Assembly: GCA_946480695.1 (NCBI GenBank)
Contig: CAMLKG010000004.1
Coordinates: 154,934 to 218,933 of the forward strand
Source of the DNA: an uncultured Cellvibrio sp.
GTDB lineage: Bacteria > Pseudomonadota > Gammaproteobacteria > Pseudomonadales > Cellvibrionaceae
Direction: 5' to 3'
DNA length: 64,000 bases
Below the pieces are notes generated by a model. It searched no databases, was not told the DNA's origin, and saw only the letters and a list, made by a program, of their open reading frames with translations. This document shows, piece by piece, positions 29,032 to 38,216 of the stretch (positions are counted from its first letter, which is position 1; each line of letters opens with the position of its first letter). The position numbers were made by a program, and so were the translations under genes.

Positions 29032-29937
29032 TTATTTGGCCCGGTAAACCCTGGGGTATTCCGGCGGCAGGCGGCGGAAACGCTTGTATTCCCATTGGTA
29101 CTGGGCGGGCACACGGCGCACACAGGCTTCGACACTGGCATTCAAGCCCGCAACCGACAAGGGTTGTTCTGCGCTGTAAATAGCCGGATCGGCCTCCATC
29201 ACCACTATTTTGAATCCGCCCTTCACCCGTTCGGCGTAGCAGGAGCAAACCGCACAACCGGTGCGCTGGATCAACCCATGCACCAGTGTCATGGTTAGTG
29301 CGGGCTGGCCCATAAAGGGCGCTATTTCACCACCCGCGTCCTTCGCCGGCACCTGGTCGGGCAGTATCCCTACAATAGTGCCGCCCTGTAGTGCCTTGAA
29401 TAGCATCATTACGCCCTTGCGGTTAGTCGGTGCCATGGTGATATTCAACTTGCTGCGGCCCGCCAATACCAGCTCATCCATGTTCGGGTTCTCAAGCGGT
29501 TGGTACATCGCCGTAAGCCGGGCCACACTCGCCAGGTAAGGTGCCACCACTTCCCAATTGCCGTGGTGGGGCGCCAACACCAATACGCCCTTGCCTTCCG
29601 CCACCTTGGCGCGCAGCAAACCATCGCCTTCCCGGGCAACAATCTTGTTGTCCAGCCATTGCCAGGAGCGACGCCAGATGGCACCGGCTTCCATCGCGGT
29701 TTTGGCCGTTTCCTGTAGGCTTTGCTGGCATAAGCGGGTCTGCTCGGCAGGCGACAATTCGGGGAAACACAAGGCGATATTCGTGCGGGTGACTTTGGCA
29801 GAGCGGCCGTCCATCCACCACACCAGGCTCCCTACCAGGTTGCCGAGGCCACGCAGCAACCCCAAGGGCAAATGCGCCATGGCTTTAACCAGCAGGGGGG
29901 CCAATTGGTTTTTCATTGGATGGTTCAGCTCATACAA
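29032..29937 (-). CDS. Lysophospholipid/lipid A-type acyltransferase (LpxL/HtrB family)
   Basis: A membrane-associated acyltransferase of 301 residues (or 294 from the second Met, at 29916). HHGNWEVVAPYLA is the catalytic HX4E motif, and GIVGILPDQVPAKDAGG is the second conserved region. Such enzymes add secondary acyl chains to lipid A or acylate other lipids; which one cannot be told from sequence here. Confidence 0.88.
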   Translation of the reverse strand: MYELNHPMKNQLAPLLVKAMAHLPLGLLRGLGNLVGSLVWWMDGRSAKVTRTNIALCFPELSPAEQTRLCQQSLQETAKTAMEAGAIWRRSWQWLDNKIVAREGDGLLRAKVAEGKGVLVLAPHHGNWEVVAPYLASVARLTAMYQPLENPNMDELVLAGRSKLNITMAPTNRKGVMMLFKALQGGTIVGILPDQVPAKDAGGEIAPFMGQPALTMTLVHGLIQRTGCAVCSCYAERVKGGFKIVVMEADPAIYSAEQPLSVAGLNASVEACVRRVPAQYQWEYKRFRRLPPEYPRVYRAK

Positions 29938-30044
29938 AAAGTGCGCGCAGCTTACCGGAAAACCACCGGTAACTGAACGCTTGGAATCGCCAGCTACCTA
30001 ATCCGACAACCAGCGCTAAAAATATTTCATTCCGGAGGAACATC

Positions 30045-30707
30045 ATGCAGCCCGTCCACACTGCCTGGCTGGTATTCCTGGTTCCGTTGGTCATCGTACA
30101 CGCCGCCTGGTTATGGAGCAGCCTGGCTGGAGCCATTGACTGGTGCCTGCCCCATTGGCACGGCTGCGTTTCCATCAGCAAGGCGGCGCGCGCCAGCGAC
30201 GCGTTATTTTTATTCCGCGCCAGCATGATCCTCAATGCCATGCTGCTGGTAAATTTCTGGTTGCAGGCGAGGCAATTCCTGGCGCTCCACCAGCGGCGCA
30301 GCCCTACCCTTCCCGTGCTCGGCATCACCGCCGCATTGTTCCTGGTGCTATACGCCAATTTCCTCGGAACCCAGGGAACCGTTTATCAACTGTTGCGCCA
30401 ATACGGGGTGACTATTTATTTTTCCTTTACAGTGCTGGCGCAAATGCTATTCACCCGCCACCTGCTGGAACTAAACATCAGTAGCGTTGAAGCCTATGTA
30501 AAATTGAAATTCTGGCTGGGCGGCTGGATGCTGCTGCTGGGCATTGCCAGCGTGTTTTGCAATGCCCTGTTAACAGGGGATGCAAAAGATCGATGGGAAA
30601 ATATTATCGAGTGGCATTTCGCCCTGGGAATGGATGGCTATTTCCTGTTGGCTGCCTTGACCTGGCAACGGCTCGGTTTTTGTTATCAACCACAACAAAA
30701 TTCGTAG
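30045..30707 (+). CDS. Polytopic membrane protein, possibly Frag1/DRAM/Sfk1-like
   Basis: 220 residues with about six hydrophobic segments (TAWLVFLVPLVIVHAAWLW, ASMILNAMLLVNFWL, VLGITAALFLVLYANFL, TIYFSFTVLAQMLF, WLGGWMLLLGIASVF, GYFLLAALTWQ). The GCVSISKAARASDALFLFRAS loop after helix 1 and the overall layout recall Frag1/DRAM/Sfk1 proteins, but I am not certain. Function unknown. Convergent with the CBS-domain gene. Confidence 0.6.
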   Translation: MQPVHTAWLVFLVPLVIVHAAWLWSSLAGAIDWCLPHWHGCVSISKAARASDALFLFRASMILNAMLLVNFWLQARQFLALHQRRSPTLPVLGITAALFLVLYANFLGTQGTVYQLLRQYGVTIYFSFTVLAQMLFTRHLLELNISSVEAYVKLKFWLGGWMLLLGIASVFCNALLTGDAKDRWENIIEWHFALGMDGYFLLAALTWQRLGFCYQPQQNS

Positions 30708-30710
30708 CGC

Positions 30711-30743
30711 AAAAAAGAAGCGGCCCGTGTTGGGGCCTGCTTT
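30711..30743 (-). terminator. Rho-independent terminator of the CBS-domain gene
   Basis: Read on the minus strand: AGC(A)GGCCC, a short loop, GGGCCGCT, then TCTTTTTT. The stem has one bulged base. It lies 25 bp beyond the CBS gene stop at 30768. Confidence 0.6.
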
Positions 30744-30767
30744 CCGTTAATCAACCGGATTCATTAA

Positions 30768-31334
30768 TCAATGCGCTTTAACCGCGGTAAAAATATCGGC
30801 GAAGGTCAGTTCTTTTTCGATGTTGATCGGCACGTGCAGGCGGCGGGAAATATCGCGTGAGGAAACAATCCCGCGAATATGGTGTGCATCCTTGTCCACC
30901 ACCAGCAAATACTCCTGATGGGCTTTTTTTAAGGTAGAAACCACATCAGCAATGGTGGCGCGTTTGAATTGCTCGTAATCAATCGCGCTGATGCCCGCGC
31001 GGGTATGCATCAAGTCGCGCACCAGCAATTCATCGCGCTTGATATGCAGTGATATTTGCTTAAGCAGCATATTGTGGTCGGAAAGGTCATCCATGCTGAT
31101 AACACCGACAAATTCTTTTTTGTCATCGACCACAAGTTTGATGGTGACATCTTCCGCGCGCATAACCTCCAGGGCCTCGGACGCTTCCAGATGGCTATCC
31201 ACCATATGTGGTTTATGGCTGCGGAAATCCATAAGGATCGCCAGCGCAGGCGTATGGCCCTGGATATCCTCGAATTCTTCCGGTTGAACCAGGTGGTCAT
31301 TAGCAGCCAATGCAAATACATTCAGATTCTTCAT
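30768..31334 (-). CDS. CBS-domain pair protein
   Basis: Two CBS domains, about residues 35-100 (ASEALEVMRAEDVTIKLVVDDKKEFVGVISMDDL) and 110-180 (ADVVSTLKKAHQEYLLVVDKDAHHIRGIVSSRDISRRL), with no attached catalytic domain. CBS pairs sense adenosyl ligands. I prefer the Met at 31334 (MKNLNVFALAAND), 188 residues, to the frame start at 31379. Partner unknown. Confidence 0.85.
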   Translation of the reverse strand: MKNLNVFALAANDHLVQPEEFEDIQGHTPALAILMDFRSHKPHMVDSHLEASEALEVMRAEDVTIKLVVDDKKEFVGVISMDDLSDHNMLLKQISLHIKRDELLVRDLMHTRAGISAIDYEQFKRATIADVVSTLKKAHQEYLLVVDKDAHHIRGIVSSRDISRRLHVPINIEKELTFADIFTAVKAH

Positions 31335-31535
31335 AACAAACCCCATAAAATTGGTGACCGCAGGGGGAAGAGACTGCATTGCACTACTGAAACTGCCATC
31401 TCTCCGCTCACTCTGTGGTTACAACATAGGCTTGTCCGACGTTGATTAAAACCCGCCCATCCCGGCTTTTACGCGCGATTTACTCCTTGTTTACGTTGGG
31501 TTTACTCTACCCGGTCTGGCGCGAAAATTTTCCGT

Positions 31536-32081
31536 TTAACGGCCGAATATCCGGCTTAATGTACGATCCTTATCAATTACGTGATGTTTTAATGCACCGA
31601 GCATATGCAGGATGATGGTACCCGTCAGGAGATAACCGACCCATTCATGCGTGACCTGCCCCAACTCACCCAATCCCGCATGGATGGGTTCCGTTTTCCC
31701 GGTCACTGGATTTTTATTGCCCGCCACTATTGCCAAACCAAACACCTTGATGCCCCAACCGCCAAATGCGGAATACACCATACCCGAGACCGGCATCAAT
31801 ACAGTTCCCACAATCAACACCCAATGGCTCGCCCGCGCCAACCGATGCTCAAACACCGGGTGATTACGCACCGGGGCGGGCCAACCATTTTTGATCCGCC
31901 ACCATACTCGCAACCACGCTATTACAAAAATCACCACGCCAAATGATTTATGCCAGTCGTAAAACGGGTAAAACTCAAACATCGACATATAAAAACCAGT
32001 GCCAATCATGGCGATAACACTCAGCGCAATGATCCAGTGCAGGGTGATGGTGACCGGGCTAAGGGTCTGTTGGGTATCCAT
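31536..32081 (-). CDS. Cytochrome b561 family protein
   Basis: 181 residues with four TM helices and the family's heme-ligand histidines: TLHWIIALSVIAMIG, YDWHKSFGVVIF, ASHWVLIVGTVLMPVSG and HEWVGYLLTGTIILHMLGALKHH. Such proteins transfer electrons in the inner membrane and are often linked to superoxide or quinone redox. Confidence 0.93.
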   Translation of the reverse strand: MDTQQTLSPVTITLHWIIALSVIAMIGTGFYMSMFEFYPFYDWHKSFGVVIFVIAWLRVWWRIKNGWPAPVRNHPVFEHRLARASHWVLIVGTVLMPVSGMVYSAFGGWGIKVFGLAIVAGNKNPVTGKTEPIHAGLGELGQVTHEWVGYLLTGTIILHMLGALKHHVIDKDRTLSRIFGR

Positions 32082-32249
32082 TTACATGCTCCGAATAATG
32101 TTGATGTTTATTGTTGTTGGCGCTTATATCTTTTTTGATCCGCTCGCTAATCTATTGGATTGCTCTGATATATTGCAAACCCTGCCCGAGGGGGGGCGGT
32201 TTATTCCTCACTATTTATCCACACTCATCTTGAAAAACGGAGTTTTAGA

Positions 32250-32924
32250 ATGCTTCAAAAAGTTGCTAAATGCGTTGCCGTGGTTTCCTTATTCCTGGCC
32301 ACGACTACCCACGCCTTGCCAATAGTCCAAGCTGATGCGTTTAGCGCCGGTGATAATAAAGCTGCGCTGGAAACCAGTACCGGTCTGGTCTGGATGGATT
32401 TCGGTGTTAATTCTCACCTGTCTTACGATAACGTCCGCTATTTATTACCTACCGAATTTGCTGGCTGGCGTTTGCCCACTGCGACTGAAGTGGATCACCT
32501 GTGGACTTCGCTATTTGGCAGCTTGTCAGAATGGAACCGCTACAGCCAGGGTTTTGGTACTTTGGCAAGCCTGTCGCAAGATACTTATTTCAATTCCATT
32601 TTTGATATTTTTGGACAAAGCCCTGATGCAACCTTTTCAACCTATGATGCGGATGGAAATTTGCTCGATACCTGGTCTGCCAGAAGTTTATTCGGTGTAT
32701 TTATGGGAGACCCGGGCGTATCAGGGTTGGTGAGCATGAGTAGCCCTTATGACGAGGTCCATGACAGCTCGGCCATGTATCTCGAAATGCCGGGTACCGA
32801 TATATCCGGCTGGTTCGGTACCCTGCTGGTGAAAGACGCCGCAACTGTTTCCGAACCCGGTTCCATCGGTTTGGTATTACTGGCTTTTTTTACCCTGGTC
32901 GCACGCAGTCGCCGCCTGATTTAA
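32250..32924 (+). CDS. PEP-CTERM sorting-domain protein with DUF1566-like region
   Basis: A signal peptide (VAKCVAVVSLFLATTTHALP) is followed by a region resembling DUF1566/Lcl domains (ALETSTGLVWMDFG, GWRLPTATEVDHLW) and a C-terminal PEP-CTERM signal: SEPGSIGLVLLAFFTLVARSRR, that is, the motif, a hydrophobic helix and a basic end. PEP-CTERM proteins are processed by exosortase for export to the envelope or matrix. No exosortase gene is in this window. Confidence 0.82.
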   Translation: MLQKVAKCVAVVSLFLATTTHALPIVQADAFSAGDNKAALETSTGLVWMDFGVNSHLSYDNVRYLLPTEFAGWRLPTATEVDHLWTSLFGSLSEWNRYSQGFGTLASLSQDTYFNSIFDIFGQSPDATFSTYDADGNLLDTWSARSLFGVFMGDPGVSGLVSMSSPYDEVHDSSAMYLEMPGTDISGWFGTLLVKDAATVSEPGSIGLVLLAFFTLVARSRRLI

Positions 32925-32931
32925 CCATCCA

Positions 32932-32954
32932 AAACACCGCCTGTCGGGCGGTGT
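32932..32954 (+). terminator. Terminator after the PEP-CTERM gene
   Basis: AACACCGCC TGTC GGGCGGTGTT, an almost perfect stem directly after the stop, with only a short T run. Confidence 0.6.
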
Positions 32955-33032
32955 TTATCCAATTCCGGTGTATTTACCCATTCATTCCCGTTATCGCCAT
33001 TAAGTCGCTGCCACTCCGTCGCCATCTCCCGC

Positions 33033-33038
33033 TATAAT
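33033..33038 (+). promoter_or_regulatory. Candidate -10 box upstream of glyQ
   Basis: A perfect TATAAT 54 bp before the glyQ ATG. No good -35 is seen at the right distance, so this rests on the -10 alone. Confidence 0.35.
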
Positions 33039-33091
33039 CGCCGCATTTTTCTACCTTTAATCGACCACCACTTCATAAGACCAGGTCCACC

Positions 33092-34042
33092 ATGTCTGAA
33101 AAACGTTATGACGTAAGCACCTTCCAGGGTTTGATCCTTGCCCTGCAAGATTATTGGGCGCGCCAGGGTTGCGTGATTTTGCAACCGCTTGACCTGGAGG
33201 TCGGCGCCGGTACTTTCCACCCCGCAACTTTCCTGCGCGCCATCGGCCCGGAGACCTGGAATACGGCCTATGTGCAACCTTGCCGCCGTCCAAAAGATGG
33301 CCGCTACGGCGAAAACCCCAACCGTTTGCAGCATTACTACCAATTCCAGGTTGCACTCAAACCTTCACCGGAAAATATCCAGGAATTGTATTTGGGGTCA
33401 TTGCGCGAGATGGGTATTGATACCGCCATCCACGACATTCGCTTTGTGGAAGATAACTGGGAATCACCTACCCTCGGTGCCTGGGGTTTGGGTTGGGAGG
33501 TCTGGTTGAACGGCATGGAGGTAACGCAATTTACTTACTTCCAGCAAGTCGGCGGCCTGGAGTGCTTCCCCGTCACTGGTGAAATTACCTACGGCATCGA
33601 ACGTATCGCCATGTACCTGCAAGGTGTGGATTCGATATTCGATCTGGTGTGGACTATCAACCCCAATGGTGACAAGGTTACCTACGGCGATGTGTTCCAC
33701 CAAAACGAAGTGGAAATGTCCACCTTTAATTTTGAAGAGGCCGACACCGATTACCTGTTTAAAAGTTTTGATTTTTACGAACAGGAATCCACTCGCCTGA
33801 TGGCAAAAAATTTACCGTTGCCCGCCTATGAAATGGTAATGAAAGCCTCGCATGCCTTTAACTTGCTGGACGCGCGCCATGCAATTTCAGTCACTGAGCG
33901 CCAGCGTTTTATCTTGCGCGTGCGCACCCTTGCCCGCGCCGTTGCGCAAGCCTATTTCGATAGCCGCAAAGCCCTCGGTTTTCCGCTTGCCCCGGAAGCC
34001 TTAAGAAATGAATTGCTGAGCGCTGCTGCGGAGGACAAATAA
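33092..34042 (+). CDS. glyQ: Glycyl-tRNA synthetase alpha subunit
   Basis: The catalytic alpha subunit of the heterotetrameric bacterial enzyme that charges tRNA-Gly. 316 residues; [63 protein letters not shown] and [25 protein letters not shown] are highly conserved. glyS starts at the next base after its stop. Confidence 0.98.
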   Translation: MSEKRYDVSTFQGLILALQDYWARQGCVILQPLDLEVGAGTFHPATFLRAIGPETWNTAYVQPCRRPKDGRYGENPNRLQHYYQFQVALKPSPENIQELYLGSLREMGIDTAIHDIRFVEDNWESPTLGAWGLGWEVWLNGMEVTQFTYFQQVGGLECFPVTGEITYGIERIAMYLQGVDSIFDLVWTINPNGDKVTYGDVFHQNEVEMSTFNFEEADTDYLFKSFDFYEQESTRLMAKNLPLPAYEMVMKASHAFNLLDARHAISVTERQRFILRVRTLARAVAQAYFDSRKALGFPLAPEALRNELLSAAAEDK

Positions 34043-36121
34043 ATGTCTGCTGATTTTTTAGTTGAACTGGGAACCGAAGAGTTACCACCGAAAGCATTAA
34101 AAAACCTGATGGCTTCCTTTGCGGAAACCATCGAAGCCAACCTGAGGGCGGAAGAATTATCATTCACCGCAATTAAACCCTATGCCGCGCCGCGCCGCTT
34201 AGCTGTACTGGTTGAAAATCTGGCGAGCGAAACACCTTCCAGGGAACTGGTTGTGTGGGGTCCGCCGGCCGCCATCGCGTTCGATAAAGAAGGCCAGCCC
34301 ACCAAGGCCGCGCTCGCGTTCGCGGAAAAAAATGGCATTGCTCCAGGCGAATTAACATCTGAAAGCGATGGCAAAGCCGAAAAGCTGGTTGCTCGCATTA
34401 ACACCCAGGGCAAAAAAACCGTTGAATTGCTTGAAGCGGTGGTCAGCGATGCGCTGGCGAAATTACCCATTGCCAAGCGCATGAAATGGGGCGCAAAACG
34501 CGAAGAATTCGTGCGCCCCGTGCATTGGCTGGTAATGTTATTCGGTAGCGATGTTGTGGATGCACAAATATTGGGTTTAACCGCCGGTCGCAGCAGTCGC
34601 GGCCATCGTTTCCATTACAACAATCCCATCGAATTGGCCAAGGCCGGCGACTATGCCAGTGTTTTAAAAAGCACCGGCTTTGTAGTGGCGGATTTCGCAG
34701 AGCGCAGCGCAACTATTAAAAGCCAGGTGGAAGCCGAAGCCAAAAAGGTGGGTGGCGTTGCCGTAATCGATGAATCCTTGCTGGATGAAGTCACCGCATT
34801 GGTTGAATGGCCGGTGGCATTAACCGGTCAATTCGAAGAGCGTTTCCTCGCCGTGCCTTCCGAGGCGCTAATTGCTTCGATGAAGGAACACCAAAAATAT
34901 TTCCACGTGGTGGATACCAACGGCAAACTGAAAAATCATTTCATTACAGTTGCCAACATCCAAAGCAGAGACGCTTCGCAAATCATTGACGGTAACGAGC
35001 GCGTTATCCGCCCGCGTTTGTCGGATGCGGCATTCTTCTTTGACACCGATAAGAAAACCACTCTCGCATCACTGCGCGAGCGTTTGAAAACCATCGTGTT
35101 CCAGGCGCAGCTCGGAACCCTCTACGAAAAAACCGAACGCGTCGCCAGGCTCGCGCAATTTATTGCGGGCAAATTAAATGCTGATGAGAAATCAGCCGTG
35201 CGCGCCGCGGAACTGTGCAAATCCGATCTCGTTACCAATATGGTGGGCGAGTTTGATGATATGCAAGGCATCGCCGGTTATTACTACGCGTTAAATGACG
35301 GTGAGAACGCCGAAGTGGCCGCGGCGATGAATGAGCAATATATGCCGCGTTTCGCGGGCGACCAGCTACCGGCAACGACTACCGGCACGATTATCGCCCT
35401 GGCGGATCGACTGGATACGATCAGCGGTATTTTCGGCATCGGCCAGCAACCTACCGGTTCAAAGGACCCGTTTGCCTTGCGGCGCGCCAGTATTGCGGTG
35501 TTGCGTTTGTTGGTGGAGAAAAACCTCGCGCTGGATTTGCGCGAGTTATTGGCCTTCGCCAAAGCGCAGCATAAGCATTTAACCCTGGGTGATGAACTGG
35601 TTGAGCAGGTGTTGGGGTATATGCTGGATCGCTTCCGCGCGATGTTTGAAGATGCGAATATCCCGGCGGAAGTTTTTCAATCGGTAACCGCAAAACAATT
35701 ATCGCAACCGCTGGATATCAACCAGCGCGTACTGGCGGTTAATGGATTCAGCAAGTTGCCGCAAGCACAGGCCCTGGCTGCCGCTAACAAGCGTGTTTCC
35801 AACATTCTCGCGAAACAAAGCATGGCCGTGACCGCCGCAGTAAGTGCCGCGCTGTTGAAGGAGGATGCCGAAAAAAACCTGGCCCAGGCAATCAATGCAA
35901 AAGCCGCGATTGTTGCGCCTTTATTCGCGACCCGCGAATATACGGAAGCCTTGGCAGCACTTGCCGATTTGCAACCAACTGTTGATGCGTTTTTTGACAG
36001 TGTTATGGTGATGTGCGATGACCAGGCGCTGCAACAAAACCGTTTGGCGCTGCTGCAACAATTACGCGGATTGTTTTTGGAAGTGGCGGATATTTCATAT
36101 CTGGTGCCTGCCAAAAATTAA
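34043..36121 (+). CDS. glyS: Glycyl-tRNA synthetase beta subunit
   Basis: 692 residues, the normal length. FLVELGTEELPPKAL at the N-terminus, PYAAPRRLAVLV, RPVHWLVMLFG, an HD-like region (ADRLDTISGIFGIGQQPTGSKDPFALRR) and a C-terminal anticodon-binding domain. Cotranscribed with glyQ without a gap. Confidence 0.98.
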   Translation: MSADFLVELGTEELPPKALKNLMASFAETIEANLRAEELSFTAIKPYAAPRRLAVLVENLASETPSRELVVWGPPAAIAFDKEGQPTKAALAFAEKNGIAPGELTSESDGKAEKLVARINTQGKKTVELLEAVVSDALAKLPIAKRMKWGAKREEFVRPVHWLVMLFGSDVVDAQILGLTAGRSSRGHRFHYNNPIELAKAGDYASVLKSTGFVVADFAERSATIKSQVEAEAKKVGGVAVIDESLLDEVTALVEWPVALTGQFEERFLAVPSEALIASMKEHQKYFHVVDTNGKLKNHFITVANIQSRDASQIIDGNERVIRPRLSDAAFFFDTDKKTTLASLRERLKTIVFQAQLGTLYEKTERVARLAQFIAGKLNADEKSAVRAAELCKSDLVTNMVGEFDDMQGIAGYYYALNDGENAEVAAAMNEQYMPRFAGDQLPATTTGTIIALADRLDTISGIFGIGQQPTGSKDPFALRRASIAVLRLLVEKNLALDLRELLAFAKAQHKHLTLGDELVEQVLGYMLDRFRAMFEDANIPAEVFQSVTAKQLSQPLDINQRVLAVNGFSKLPQAQALAAANKRVSNILAKQSMAVTAAVSAALLKEDAEKNLAQAINAKAAIVAPLFATREYTEALAALADLQPTVDAFFDSVMVMCDDQALQQNRLALLQQLRGLFLEVADISYLVPAKN

Positions 36122-36133
36122 TCGGGCTTGCGG

Positions 36134-36240
36134 TTCGTGTCGGGTACGGCTATGCCGGACCATCGGAGACATGGATGTAAACGATGAGCCCGGATGGAAT
36201 TATTGACGGTGTGTCTGGCATAGCCGTACCCGACACGGAA
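36134..36240. repeat. Long inverted-repeat element, copy A
   Basis: Arms at 36134-36156 and 36217-36240 are reverse complements over 21 consecutive bases plus a one-base bulge near the ends. They enclose about 60 bp containing GGAGACATGGATGT, GAGCCCGGATGG and GACGGTGTGTC. This centre closely matches that of the element at 52666-52790, though the arms are unrelated. It lies between glyS and gmhB. Confidence 0.85.
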
Positions 36241-36265
36241 CTTTTACCCTTGTGAACACAATCCA

Positions 36266-36838
36266 ATGAAATTAATCATCCTCGACCGCGATGGCGTAAT
36301 TAACCACGACCGCGACGATTACGTAAAATCTGCCGATGAATATATTCCTATCGAAGGCAGTATCAGTGCGATTGCGCGCTTGAATAAAGCGGGTTTTACC
36401 GTTGTTGTCGCCACCAACCAGGCTGGCCTGGCCAGGGGCAAATTTGAACTGGAAGACCTGGAAGCCATGCACGCAAAGCTGACTCGCCTGGTGGAGGAAA
36501 GCGGTGGCGAAATAGGCGCAATTTTCTATTGCCCCCATCACCCCGACGATAATTGCAAATGCCGCAAACCCAAACCCGGTATGCTGGATGCAATAGAAGC
36601 GGAATTTAATACCTCGGTGGAAAGCAGTTATTTTGTTGGCGACAGCCTGCGTGATTTGCAGGCCGCCGTGCAAAAAGGTTGCAAGCCGTTGCTGGTAAGG
36701 ACCGGTAATGGCGTGCGCACACTGGCGCAGCTGGCCGTTCCGGGCTTACAAACCAACTTACCCGCGATTGATGCCGAACAAGTGCAAGCCTTTGATGATT
36801 TATCGGCGGCGGCAGACTTTATTATTGCCAACTCCTAA
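36266..36838 (+). CDS. gmhB: D-glycero-D-manno-heptose 1,7-bisphosphate 7-phosphatase
   Basis: A HAD-family phosphatase (190 residues) for ADP-heptose synthesis in lipopolysaccharide core assembly. LDRDGVINHDRDDYV holds the DXD nucleophile; VVATNQAGLARG, the zinc-loop cysteines and histidines YCPHHPDDNCKCRKPKPGM, and FVGDSLRDLQAA complete the pattern. It is followed by plsC, as in Pseudomonas and relatives. Confidence 0.95.
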   Translation: MKLIILDRDGVINHDRDDYVKSADEYIPIEGSISAIARLNKAGFTVVVATNQAGLARGKFELEDLEAMHAKLTRLVEESGGEIGAIFYCPHHPDDNCKCRKPKPGMLDAIEAEFNTSVESSYFVGDSLRDLQAAVQKGCKPLLVRTGNGVRTLAQLAVPGLQTNLPAIDAEQVQAFDDLSAAADFIIANS

Positions 36839-36857
36839 CATTCTGGCAGGATTCAAC

Positions 36858-37622
36858 GTGCTGAAATTTCGCAGTTTTCTCTTCGCAGTCGGATACAACA
36901 TTAGCAGCGCATTGGCAGGCCTTATTGCCGTTATTATCTGGCCGATTTTTCCCTACAGCTGGCGCTGGCGCATTGTCACCTGCTGGAATCGGTTCGTTAT
37001 GTTCTGGCTGCGGTTTTGTTGCGGTGTCCGCTTTGAAATCACCGGTGACAAACACGCGGATAGATTCCCTTGCGTCATCATGGCCAAACACCAAAGCACC
37101 TGGGAGACCATGTTTTTGCAATATTACTTTGGTCCCGTCAGTACTATCTTGAAAAAGGAATTATTCCGGATTCCTTTTTTTGGTTGGGGCCTTGCCAGTT
37201 TGCGCCCTATCGCGATTGACCGCAGCAACCCCGTGCAGGCGTTAAAAGAAATCAAGCGGATTGGTATCCGCCGTTTGCAACAGGGAAATAACTTACTTGT
37301 TTTTCCCGAAGGTACCCGCACACCCGTAGGTGAGGTTGGCAACTACGCGCGTAGCGGTGCGGACATTGCAATAACCGCCGGTGTACCCGTGATTGCCGTG
37401 GCACATAATGCCGGTGAATGTTGGCCGCATAAACACTTTATTAAATATCCGGGCACCATTCGCGTCGTGATCAGCGAACCATTTGAAACGGAAGGAAAAG
37501 ACCGCAAGGAACTTACCGAAGAAATAAAGAATTGGATTGAAGGTGAAATCGCAAAAATGTCGCCTGCGCGTAAAAATAATCCGCGCATTGTCCAGCCTGC
37601 AAATAATACGCGTGTGGAATAA
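36858..37622 (+). CDS. plsC: 1-acyl-sn-glycerol-3-phosphate acyltransferase
   Basis: Acylates lysophosphatidic acid to phosphatidic acid at the inner membrane. Motif I is KHQSTWET (an HX4E form), motif III is LLVFPEGTRTPVGE, with LKKELFRIPFFGWGL between. A membrane segment lies near the N-terminus. I start at GTG 36858 (VLKFRSFLF) with AGGA upstream; the frame stays open back into gmhB, but those residues look non-coding. Confidence 0.93.
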   Translation: MLKFRSFLFAVGYNISSALAGLIAVIIWPIFPYSWRWRIVTCWNRFVMFWLRFCCGVRFEITGDKHADRFPCVIMAKHQSTWETMFLQYYFGPVSTILKKELFRIPFFGWGLASLRPIAIDRSNPVQALKEIKRIGIRRLQQGNNLLVFPEGTRTPVGEVGNYARSGADIAITAGVPVIAVAHNAGECWPHKHFIKYPGTIRVVISEPFETEGKDRKELTEEIKNWIEGEIAKMSPARKNNPRIVQPANNTRVE

Positions 37623-37712
37623 AATCCTTTTAATTTGGTTTAATTAAAACCCGCTCTATATTTTGTTATATAACTCAACCCCGAAATAATAATTCATTGA
37701 AAGGATATGCAA

Positions 37713-38216
37713 ATGAATCCAGTAAAATTTAAAGACCTATGGAAATTTTATCCCAAAGAAGCACCTTGCGACAAAAAATCATTTTCAAACCAGTGCGCTA
37801 TAAAAGTCGGGTCTGCTCTCTCAAAATGTGGCGTAAAAACCACTACTTTAGTTCCTAAAAATAGACATTGCTGGCACCACAAAGAAAATGAAGGCCACGT
37901 ACTTTCAGCAAATGAATTGGCTGCTGGTTTAGGTAAAACTAAGATCCCGGGCATAGCTGCGGCCATTGAAATAGAAGCCGCTAATTTCAAGGCGCAAATT
38001 GTTGGAAAAAAGGGCATTATTTATTTTGAAGACTACTGGCTGCGGGCTGAGGACCGCCCGGAAAGACCCACCGGAGATCATATTGACCTATGGAATGGGT
38101 CTCGTTTAACTGACGTTACAAGTTGGCTACGTATTCAACTGGGGATCAGTTATGAAGGAGTTTGGTCTGATTTTGAAAAATCAAGGAAAATTCTATTCTG
38201 GAAGGTGTCTGAATGA
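37713..38216 (+). CDS. Tae4-like type VI secretion amidase effector
   Basis: A 167-residue protein resembling the Tae4 family, which cuts the D-Glu-mDAP bond of peptidoglycan after delivery into the periplasm of a rival cell. Cys28 in FSNQCAIKVGSAL, His123 in TGDHIDLWNG and Asp134 (11 residues after the His) fit the Tae4 catalytic layout. HCWHHKENEGHVLSANELA and KGIIYFEDYW are further family-like stretches. No signal peptide, as expected for a T6SS cargo. I start at the second ATG (37713), 8 bp after AAGG; the first (37707) is too close. No T6SS structural gene is in the window. Confidence 0.82.
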   Translation: MNPVKFKDLWKFYPKEAPCDKKSFSNQCAIKVGSALSKCGVKTTTLVPKNRHCWHHKENEGHVLSANELAAGLGKTKIPGIAAAIEIEAANFKAQIVGKKGIIYFEDYWLRAEDRPERPTGDHIDLWNGSRLTDVTSWLRIQLGISYEGVWSDFEKSRKILFWKVSE

